The position numbers and the translations under genes were made by a program. 5,007 bases of DNA from Elusimicrobiota bacterium (GTDB lineage Bacteria; Elusimicrobiota; Elusimicrobia; 2-02-FULL-39-32): the NCBI GenBank assembly GCA_016193115.1, contig JACPSV010000096.1, positions 1-5,007 on the forward strand. The letters are read 5' to 3'. Under the pieces are notes generated by a model. It ran no database searches, was not told the DNA's origin, and saw nothing but the letters and a program-made list of their open reading frames with translations. Of this stretch, positions 1-5,007 are shown piece after piece (within the stretch, counting starts at the first letter, position 1; each line of letters starts with the position of its first letter).

Positions 1-572
1 AAATGCAGGGGAAAAAAGTCGTCACAGTGGCTTTCTTCGGAGACGGGGGCATCGAACAAGGTCCATTTCATGAAAGCATGAATTTTGCCTCTTTAAAAAA
101 ATTACCTCTCCTCTTTGTCTGTGAAAACAATTTCCTGGCCACCTGCACTCCAATTTCCTCGCGTCAATCGCACGACCAGATCTATAAAAGAGCCGCGGGA
201 TACGGGGTTCCGGGTTATCAATTAGAGGGAAAAAACGTGAGCGAAGTTTATCAGACCGCCAAGGAAGGCGTGGAAAGAGCTCTAAAAGGCGAAGGACCCA
301 CGTTTTTAGAAGTGCGCTGCACGCGCTGGAAGGAGCATGTGGGACCTAACTTTGACACCCATTTGGGATTCCGCAGTAAAGAAGAGGTAGAAAAAGCCAT
401 GGCGGATTGCCCCATTATAAGCTTTAAACAAACCCTTCTACAGGAGAAACTGATGTCGGCCCTAGAAATGGAGAGCGTATCGCGAGAAATTCAGAATTCC
501 ATGGAGGAAGCTGTGATCTTTGCAAAAAAGAGCCCGTTTCCAGATCTGGAAGAACTCTATAACGATATTTAG
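1..572 (+). CDS. Thiamine diphosphate-dependent 2-oxo acid dehydrogenase E1 component, alpha subunit (5' truncated by window edge)
   Basis: This is the C-terminal part of an E1 alpha subunit of the pyruvate/acetoin/branched-chain 2-oxo acid dehydrogenase type. These proteins bind thiamine diphosphate and Mg2+ and decarboxylate a 2-oxo acid together with a beta subunit. About 189 residues are visible. The ThDP signature starts with GDGGIEQG (residues 13-20 of the visible part) and closes with ENN (41-43), the usual GDG-X(25-30)-NN spacing. Further on, the RWKEHVGP stretch (108-115) sits where E1 alpha proteins carry the conserved loop His. Family members are usually about 320-360 residues, so roughly 130-170 are missing upstream. 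The ATG at position 3 lies inside the conserved core and is not the real start. The gene ends 18 bp before the beta subunit, as expected for co-expressed partners. The substrate cannot be told from sequence. The context of sugar genes argues against a housekeeping pyruvate dehydrogenase. Confidence 0.9.
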   Translation, partial: MQGKKVVTVAFFGDGGIEQGPFHESMNFASLKKLPLLFVCENNFLATCTPISSRQSHDQIYKRAAGYGVPGYQLEGKNVSEVYQTAKEGVERALKGEGPTFLEVRCTRWKEHVGPNFDTHLGFRSKEEVEKAMADCPIISFKQTLLQEKLMSALEMESVSREIQNSMEEAVIFAKKSPFPDLEELYNDI

Positions 573-590
573 TTTATGAATTATTGATCC

Positions 591-1634
591 ATGAGAGAAC
601 TTAAATACAAAGATGCTATTTCCGAAGCTCACGTCCAGTCCATGGAGAGGGATCCTTCCATCTTCCTGATGGGAGTGGGAGTTGCCGATCCCACAGGAAT
701 ATTCGGCACGACCGTGGAAGCCCGAAAGCGGTTCGGCATCCCCAGAGTTTTTGATACGCCCTTGTCGGAGAACACATTGACCGGGATCGGCGTCGGCGCC
801 GCCATTTGCGGAATGAGACCGGTTCTGGTGCATGCGCGGAACGATTTTCTACTTTTGACCATGGACCAGATTGTGAACCACGCCGCCAAGTGGAAATACA
901 TGGCGGGAGGAAAACTTTCTGTCCCGTTCCTGATTCGCGCTATCATTGGAAGGGGATGGGGCCAGGCGGCGCAACATTCACAAAGTCTGCAAGCCTTGTT
1001 CGCGCATGTCCCGGGACTGCAAGTCATCATGCCCTCAAGTCCCTACGACGCCAAAGGATTGATTCTAGAAAGCCTGCAAAACGATCTCACCACCGTTTGC
1101 ATTGAACACCGCTGGCTGTACGATAAAAGCGGTCCCGTGCCGGAAGAGTTTTACACGATCCCTATGGGAAAAGGAAACCTCGTCAAGAAAGGGAAAGACG
1201 TGACGGTGGTGGCTATTTCTCACATGGTTTTGGAAGCCAAGACCGCAGCTCTGGAATGCGAGCAGGAAAAAATTGATTTGGAAATCATTGATCCGCGCAG
1301 TTTGCGGCCACTGGATGAGGATCTCATTTGCCAGTCCGTGAAAAAGACCGGCAGACTGATTGTGGCGGATACCGGTTGGAAACGGTGCGGCCTGAGCGCG
1401 GAAATTGCGGCTCTGGTTGCGGAAAACTGTTTGCGCGATCTTAAGCAACCTGTCGTCCGAATTACTCTGGCGGATACCCCAACCCCCTGCAGTTCCGTTC
1501 TGGAAAACGCCTACTATCCGACCGCCAAAAATATTGTTCATGCCGCAAAAAATCTGGTCCACGGCAATAGCGGGGCGAAAGACGAAGTGGTCGCCTCGCA
1601 GAAAACAGAAAAAGAGTTTTCCGGACCCTTCTAG
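591..1634 (+). CDS. Thiamine diphosphate-dependent 2-oxo acid dehydrogenase E1 component, beta subunit (transketolase-like)
   Basis: This 347-residue protein is full length for an E1 beta subunit (usually 320-350). The N-terminal transketolase-like pyrimidine-binding domain spans about residues 4-175 and the C-terminal transketolase domain about 195-325. DTPLSE (55-60) gives the conserved Glu60 that activates the ThDP aminopyrimidine. QHSQSL (128-133) supplies the conserved active-site His. PSSPYDAKGL (148-157) and DPRSLRPLD (234-242) are typical E1 beta blocks. Residues 81-100, beginning HARNDF, differ from the EIQF-type segment of ordinary pyruvate dehydrogenase E1 beta, suggesting a separate subgroup. 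The start at 591 is the first ATG after an in-frame stop at 585-587 and fits the family N-terminus. No good Shine-Dalgarno precedes it, so translation may be coupled to the alpha subunit 18 bp upstream. The last 20 residues are polar and look like a disordered tail. The substrate and any E2 partner are unknown. Confidence 0.92.
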   Translation: MRELKYKDAISEAHVQSMERDPSIFLMGVGVADPTGIFGTTVEARKRFGIPRVFDTPLSENTLTGIGVGAAICGMRPVLVHARNDFLLLTMDQIVNHAAKWKYMAGGKLSVPFLIRAIIGRGWGQAAQHSQSLQALFAHVPGLQVIMPSSPYDAKGLILESLQNDLTTVCIEHRWLYDKSGPVPEEFYTIPMGKGNLVKKGKDVTVVAISHMVLEAKTAALECEQEKIDLEIIDPRSLRPLDEDLICQSVKKTGRLIVADTGWKRCGLSAEIAALVAENCLRDLKQPVVRITLADTPTPCSSVLENAYYPTAKNIVHAAKNLVHGNSGAKDEVVASQKTEKEFSGPF

Positions 1635-1653
1635 CAGGATCCTAATCCTACCC

Positions 1654-2343
1654 ATGTCTTCTATCACCGTCATCGTTCCTGCTCTGAATGAAGAATCAAA
1701 CCTGGAATCTGCTGTCCGGGATATCCTTCCTTCCCTAAAAAGATATTTTCAGGAATTTGAGGTTCTCATATTCGATGACGGTAGTTCCGACCAAACCGGA
1801 AAAATCGCCGACCAGATTGCCTCTAATATCCCTCAAGTGAAAGCGATCCACAATCCTAAAACCATGGGGCTTGGATATAACTATAGGAAAGGGGTCGAGA
1901 TGGCCGGTAAAGACTATATCCTCATGATCCCCGGCGACAATGAAATCACGACGGAATCGTATGAGGTCATGTTTCAGAAAGTGGGGGAGAAAGACATGAT
2001 CATTCCCCACACGCTCAACACGGAAATTCGGCCCTGGCTGCGCCGATTTCTATCCAAAATTTATACAATGACCAACAATTTCCTTTTTCGGACGAGTCTC
2101 CTCTATTTCAACGGACCCGTGCTTCACAAACGCTCTTTAATTCAGGCGATAGGCATTCAAACCGACAGTTTCGCCTACCAAACGGAACTTCTGGTGAAAA
2201 TGATTCGGAAAGGATACACCTATACAGAAACAGGAATGTGGCTGAAAGAAAGGAAAGGAAAATCCAAAGCCTTCCGCCTAAAAAATGTAGTTCGCACGAT
2301 CCAATCTATCGTGCAGCTCTTCTTTAAGGTTTACTTTAAATAG
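1654..2343 (+). CDS. Family 2 (GT-A fold) glycosyltransferase, polyprenyl-phosphate mannose/glucose synthase-like
   Basis: This is a 229-residue GT2-type glycosyltransferase that would transfer a sugar from a nucleotide donor, probably to a lipid phosphate or glycan acceptor at the cytoplasmic face of the membrane. It opens with the VIVPALNEE motif (7-14) typical of the Rossmann-like donor-binding half. DDGSSDQT (41-48) is the nucleotide-binding acidic motif. PGDNE (93-97) occupies the place of the metal-binding DxD. The NGP segment near 153-155 and the FAYQTELLVK region (174-183) match the acceptor-side part of dolichol-phosphate mannose synthase-like enzymes. No transmembrane helices follow, so it is a short soluble or peripheral form with a basic amphipathic C-terminus. 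The ATG at 1654 is chosen because the family motif begins within a few residues. The same frame stays open upstream only inside the E1 beta gene. AGGA at 1636-1639 lies 14 bases before the ATG, rather far for a ribosome binding site. The gene begins 19 bp after E1 beta and is probably co-transcribed with it. Donor and acceptor are not predictable. Confidence 0.88.
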   Translation: MSSITVIVPALNEESNLESAVRDILPSLKRYFQEFEVLIFDDGSSDQTGKIADQIASNIPQVKAIHNPKTMGLGYNYRKGVEMAGKDYILMIPGDNEITTESYEVMFQKVGEKDMIIPHTLNTEIRPWLRRFLSKIYTMTNNFLFRTSLLYFNGPVLHKRSLIQAIGIQTDSFAYQTELLVKMIRKGYTYTETGMWLKERKGKSKAFRLKNVVRTIQSIVQLFFKVYFK

Positions 2344-2372
2344 TTGATGAAAAAGTCAGGTTTTGGTATTAT
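2344..2372 (+). promoter_or_regulatory. Candidate sigma70-type promoter for the downstream membrane protein/radical SAM genes
   Basis: TTGATG (2344-2349, 4 of 6 to the -35 consensus) is followed after exactly 17 bases by TATTAT (2367-2372, 5 of 6 to the -10 consensus). It begins directly after the glycosyltransferase stop codon, in the largest gap of the window. It would start transcription near 2378-2380, about 95 bases ahead of the ATG at 2474. No terminator is seen before it, so it would be an internal promoter adding to read-through. The call rests on inspection only. Confidence 0.45.
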
Positions 2373-2426
2373 AACCGGATCATGACCGAGCTTCAGCGAG
2401 GGAATGGTTTTACCTTAGATGTTGCT

Positions 2427-2448
2427 GGAGGAGACGAAGTCTCACTCT
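2427..2448 (+). promoter_or_regulatory. Short RNA hairpin in the leader, just upstream of the ribosome binding site
   Basis: GAGAC (2431-2435) and GTCTC (2439-2443) pair perfectly around a GAA loop. The stem continues with GAG (2428-2430) against CTC (2445-2447), with A2444 bulged, and a possible G-U pair closes it. No run of T follows, so it is not an intrinsic terminator. It ends about 14 bases before the AGGA of the next gene and could affect transcript stability or ribosome access. Its role is untested and a chance inverted repeat is possible. Confidence 0.35.
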
Positions 2449-2461
2449 CGTCCTTTAGGAT

Positions 2462-2465
2462 AGGA
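2462..2465 (+). promoter_or_regulatory. Ribosome binding site for the membrane protein gene at 2474
   Basis: AGGA at 2462-2465 is separated from the ATG at 2474 by an 8-base, A-rich spacer. This is the clearest Shine-Dalgarno in the window. A second AGGA lies at 2457-2460. It supports 2474 as the true start and suggests that this gene is translated independently of the genes upstream. Confidence 0.65.
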
Positions 2466-2473
2466 AAAAAACC

Positions 2474-3001
2474 ATGAAGGTCAGCGAACATATCGTTTAT
2501 GGGAGCGCTGCGTCCCTTGCGCTCGCGCCTGTGTTTGGCGTTAAAACTGCTTTTTTTCTGGTAGGATCTCTGGCAATTGATCTCGATCATTACCTGGACT
2601 TCCTCTATTACGGCCAGTTTAAGAACTGGAGTTTTAAGAAAATGTTTGAGTTTCATGGCGTGTTGGGGCGCTGGAAAGAGAGGCCAAATTTCATGGCTTT
2701 GGAAGCGTTCCATACCGTTGAGTTCTTATTAGCTTTTCTTCTGGTGGCCTGGATCGCCCAATCCACCGAGCTCTATCTTCTTTTTGCTGGGATGTGTTTC
2801 CATTTGGTACTGGATATGGTGCGATTGTCCCAGTGGAACAAAATCGGTAACCGGGCGCTTTCTTTCATTGAATATTGGATTCGGTCCAGGAAAATGATTC
2901 AGGCAGGCGTTCATCCGGAAAAGATATTTGAGGAAGCGTACGCTTCCATTGAGGAGAGACAACAGAATCCGGACGGGGTAGAATCGTATGCTTATAACTG
3001 A
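2474..3001 (+). CDS. Small membrane protein resembling YdjM-type metal-dependent hydrolases
   Basis: This 175-residue protein has three likely membrane-embedded stretches, at about 11-35, 82-98 and 99-117. Conserved-looking acidic and histidine residues lie near their ends: His6, the DLDHY motif (36-40), EFHG (59-62), EAFH (77-80) and FHLVLD (109-114). This spread of His and Asp around short hydrophobic helices recalls the LexA-regulated YdjM-type membrane-bound metal-dependent hydrolases. Those proteins typically show a D-x-D-H motif after the first helix and a later H-x-x-x-D. The fit is by motif memory, so the family call is moderate. The polar C-terminal 50 residues would be cytoplasmic. 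The start is well supported by AGGA 8 bases upstream. The 3' end overlaps the radical SAM gene by 14 bp, which suggests coupled translation and a shared pathway. The substrate could be a lipid or lipid-linked intermediate. It could instead be a non-enzymatic membrane protein. Confidence 0.6.
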   Translation: MKVSEHIVYGSAASLALAPVFGVKTAFFLVGSLAIDLDHYLDFLYYGQFKNWSFKKMFEFHGVLGRWKERPNFMALEAFHTVEFLLAFLLVAWIAQSTELYLLFAGMCFHLVLDMVRLSQWNKIGNRALSFIEYWIRSRKMIQAGVHPEKIFEEAYASIEERQQNPDGVESYAYN

Positions 3002-4655
3002 AGATAAATTGGGATTGCGCGGAATGCGCGTCATGTTTATTGAGATGATCGTGGAGTTCATTGATCCCATGCAGATCGAGTTGCTCTCGGCCATCGCACG
3101 GGAACGAGCCAACTGCACCACCTATTTCTCCGTGGAACAGGAACATGACGTTCGGGCCGACCTCAAGCGAATCCAACCCCATGTTGTCGCGCTTTCCGCC
3201 AAAACCGGCGGGTACCCTATCACGCTCAAATACGCCCGCTGGGCCAAAATGAACAACCCCAACACCATTGTTGTCGTTGGAGGACCGCACTGCACTTTCG
3301 ACCAGAGTCTGATCGAGTATGAAGACGTGGACATCGTGGTCGCCGGGGAGGGGGACGATGCCTGGGCCGAGCTTTTACAAAATATCATGGCCGGCAAGAG
3401 TATTGACCTTATCTCCAACATTTTCACCAAAAGCAATTGGAATTCTAAGTTTAAGAACGCAACCCAAATAGAGCGCTGGCAGCACATGTCCGACCGCCTT
3501 GTGGATCTGGACAAGCTCCCCTATCTGGATCGCGAGATTGTTTATACCCGAGTGCCTCACATCGCCAAGTTTCCCATGCGCTCTTTCATGACTTCCCGCG
3601 GTTGCCCATACCAGTGCACCTACTGTTTTGAACCCAAATACAATGAGATGTACCGCGGTAAAGGGAACCCGTACCAACGCTACAGTCCGGAACGCGTGGT
3701 GGAAGAACTCCGTTACACGATTGAGCGGTATCCTACCCAATTCATCAAATTCTACGACGACATTTTCTGGATTCACAAGCATCTGGACCAAGAACCCTGG
3801 CTGAAACAGTTCGCTAAGCTTTATGCCAAATATATCCGCTTGCCATTTTTCTTATTGACGCGCTGCAACATATTGACTGAAGATCACCTGAAACTCCTGA
3901 AACCGGCGGGACTGCATTCCCTGACCATGTCCATCGAAGCGGGAAACGATTATGTCCGCAATGAGGTGATCAAACGTCACATGACCCGCGACGATATCAT
4001 CCGGGCTTTCCATCTCTGCGACAAGTATGGGGTCAAAACGTTCGCCAACACTATCCTGGCCATTCCTGTCCGACCTGAAATCCTCAAACAACAAAATAAG
4101 ACTGCGATTGATCTGGACATTGAGTCTGTGCTCATCAACGTGGAAGCGAAGGTCACTTTCGGAGAGTTTACGATTATATATCCCTACGCAGGGTGCCACT
4201 TTAGCGACTATGTGGAAGAAAACAAATGGTTTGACACAAAAGATTTTGGAAAGCTGCACCACTCCTACCAAAGCTGGAGTCCTCTGAACTGTTTTACGCC
4301 GGAACAAAAAATCCAGCAATTGAATCTTTCCAGTCTGGGTACCGTCTGTTTGGCATTGCCATGGTTGACCCCTTGGGTGATTAAATATTTTATGAGGGTC
4401 AAATGGGTTTGGGTACAGAAATATGTTTATCACATCCTGTATTTTATCGCCAAAGGTTATCTGATGATGTTTAAGATTTATCCCATGAACTTGGGGATAG
4501 CTAACTTTTGGCATCTCGCGCTGCGAGCATGGAAAAACGAGGTTAAGAGGCGTTCTCCGGGAGAAAATCTCTACGAAGACCCAATGAGTCATCCAGCCAA
4601 AACATCGGACGTCCAACCCAAAAATACTTCAGAAAAAGTCGCTGTCCGGGCTTAA
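2988..4655 (+). CDS. Radical SAM enzyme with N-terminal cobalamin (B12)-binding-type domain
   Basis: This 555-residue protein has the layout of B12-binding radical SAM proteins (BchE/class B methylase-like). The N-terminal Rossmann-like domain (about 13-135) shows VVVGGPH (95-101) and AGEGDDAW (119-126), characteristic of this domain. The radical SAM core follows at about 195-400, with CPYQCTYC (206-213). Its Cys206, Cys210 and Cys213 form the CxxxCxxC set that binds the 4Fe-4S cluster and cleaves S-adenosylmethionine. SIEAGN (315-320) matches the SAM-contacting strand. The C-terminal part (about 455-515) is rich in aromatic and basic residues and may lie on the membrane, suiting a lipid-linked substrate. 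No DxHxxG cobalamin-ligand motif is visible. GGGG at 2975-2978 supports the start at 2988. An alternative ATG at 3024 would place the usual first beta strand right at the N-terminus. The reaction (methylation, ring change or C-C bond chemistry) is not predictable. Confidence 0.88.
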   Translation: MLITEDKLGLRGMRVMFIEMIVEFIDPMQIELLSAIARERANCTTYFSVEQEHDVRADLKRIQPHVVALSAKTGGYPITLKYARWAKMNNPNTIVVVGGPHCTFDQSLIEYEDVDIVVAGEGDDAWAELLQNIMAGKSIDLISNIFTKSNWNSKFKNATQIERWQHMSDRLVDLDKLPYLDREIVYTRVPHIAKFPMRSFMTSRGCPYQCTYCFEPKYNEMYRGKGNPYQRYSPERVVEELRYTIERYPTQFIKFYDDIFWIHKHLDQEPWLKQFAKLYAKYIRLPFFLLTRCNILTEDHLKLLKPAGLHSLTMSIEAGNDYVRNEVIKRHMTRDDIIRAFHLCDKYGVKTFANTILAIPVRPEILKQQNKTAIDLDIESVLINVEAKVTFGEFTIIYPYAGCHFSDYVEENKWFDTKDFGKLHHSYQSWSPLNCFTPEQKIQQLNLSSLGTVCLALPWLTPWVIKYFMRVKWVWVQKYVYHILYFIAKGYLMMFKIYPMNLGIANFWHLALRAWKNEVKRRSPGENLYEDPMSHPAKTSDVQPKNTSEKVAVRA

Positions 4656-4657
4656 CG

Positions 4658-5007
4658 ATGAATGCTCTTGTCACCGGCGGGTCAGGATTTATTGGCAGTC
4701 ATTTGGTGGATCGTCTTTTGAAGGATGGGCATGCCGTCACCGTCTTGGACAATCTTTCCACTGGAAGACTAGCCAACCTTGAATCTCACAAAAACAATCC
4801 GAAACTGATTTTTCATAGAGTGGACATCGCCGACAGGGAAACGATTGAACCCTATTTTAAGGGTATGGATTGGGTCTTTCATGTTGCCGCTCTAGCGGAT
4901 ATCGTTCCCTCAATCCAAAATCCAGCCAGTTACCACCATTCCAACGTGGATGGAACCCTTGCCGTTCTGGAATCCGCTCGTAAAAACAAGGTTCAACGGT
5001 TTCTCTA
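4658..5007 (+). CDS. NAD-dependent sugar epimerase/dehydratase, UDP-glucose 4-epimerase-like (3' truncated by window edge)
   Basis: This is the N-terminal 116 residues of an extended short-chain dehydrogenase/reductase acting on nucleotide sugars. Family members are usually 300-340 residues long. GGSGFIG (7-13) is the glycine-rich NAD-binding turn. The acidic Asp31 at the end of the second strand indicates NAD(H) preference. Asp56 in VDIAD contacts the adenine in relatives. HVAALA (75-80) and the NVDGT segment (96-100) are standard for GalE-like epimerases and dehydratases. The catalytic YxxxK lies beyond the window. Whether the enzyme is a 4-epimerase, 4,6-dehydratase or decarboxylase cannot be settled. 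The start at 4658 is firm because the glycine motif begins at residue 7. Only 2 bases separate it from the radical SAM stop codon. With no strong Shine-Dalgarno seen, translation is probably coupled. Confidence 0.9.
   Translation, partial: MNALVTGGSGFIGSHLVDRLLKDGHAVTVLDNLSTGRLANLESHKNNPKLIFHRVDIADRETIEPYFKGMDWVFHVAALADIVPSIQNPASYHHSNVDGTLAVLESARKNKVQRFL

Larger units (their letters stand above)
2382..2477 (+). other. Possible 31-codon small ORF in the leader (doubtful)
   Basis: An ATG at 2382 opens a 31-codon frame (beginning MTELQRG and ending GKKP) whose TGA at 2475-2477 shares bases with the ATG at 2474. This ATGA arrangement is typical of translational coupling. Against it, no Shine-Dalgarno precedes 2382. 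If the candidate promoter is used, the ATG would lie within a few bases of the transcript 5' end, so it would have to be nearly leaderless. The peptide matches nothing I recognise. A chance open frame is the more likely explanation. Confidence 0.2.

Noticed and set aside
3..5. ATG at position 3 as the start of the E1 alpha gene
   Set aside because: It falls only 12 residues before the ThDP-binding motif, whereas family members have well over 100 residues ahead of it. The gene is simply cut by the window edge.
1405..1653. 83-codon N-terminal extension of the glycosyltransferase
   Set aside because: It would lie inside the E1 beta coding region in another frame and precede the conserved GT2 N-terminal motif. 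The ATG at 1654 fits the family.
1065..1673. Minus-strand open frame of 202 codons
   Set aside because: It is antisense to the E1 beta C-terminal domain, which is well supported, and shows no motif of its own.
2368..2373. Perfect TATAAT on the minus strand
   Set aside because: The hexamer 17 bases upstream on that strand (CTGAAG) matches the -35 consensus at only 3 of 6 positions, and no minus-strand gene follows.
2427..2448. Hairpin as an intrinsic terminator of the upstream genes
   Set aside because: The stem is short and is not followed by a T run. It also lies downstream of the candidate promoter and next to the ribosome binding site.
3852..4616. Long minus-strand open frame (254 codons)
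   Set aside because: It lies wholly antisense to the radical SAM gene, whose frame carries clear family motifs. The antisense product has no recognisable domain.

Overview
The window holds part of one plus-strand gene run. Its genes suggest accessory cell-envelope glycan or glycolipid biosynthesis. No RNA gene, phage gene, transposase or CRISPR array is visible. The GC content is moderate, roughly half by eye. Tight packing, short or overlapping junctions and a mix of sugar, radical-SAM and thiamine-diphosphate enzymes fit a Gram-negative or deep-branching bacterium with a surface-polysaccharide locus. No marker gene fixes the taxon. A Nitrospinota- or Deltaproteobacteria-like source is only an impression.

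Layout. Positions 1-572 are the C-terminal part of a thiamine-diphosphate 2-oxo acid dehydrogenase E1 alpha subunit, cut by the window edge. Positions 591-1634 are the matching E1 beta subunit. Positions 1654-2343 are a soluble family-2 glycosyltransferase. A 130-bp gap (2344-2473) follows. It contains a good sigma70-type promoter candidate, a compact hairpin, a possible 31-codon ORF and a clear ribosome binding site. Positions 2474-3001 encode a small membrane protein resembling the YdjM-type metal-dependent hydrolases. It overlaps by 14 bp with a cobalamin-domain radical SAM enzyme (2988-4655). Two bases later an NAD-dependent sugar epimerase/dehydratase starts (4658) and runs off the right edge.

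How the genes may work together. The epimerase would prepare a nucleotide sugar and the glycosyltransferase would move a sugar to a lipid or glycan acceptor. The radical SAM enzyme would make a chemically difficult modification. The E1 alpha/beta pair is the puzzle: no lipoyl E2 or E3 gene is present in the window, and its neighbours are sugar genes rather than central metabolism. It may work alone as a decarboxylase or carboligase that supplies or attaches a short carbon unit, for example in a branched sugar. That pathway is inference. The family assignments rest on visible motifs.
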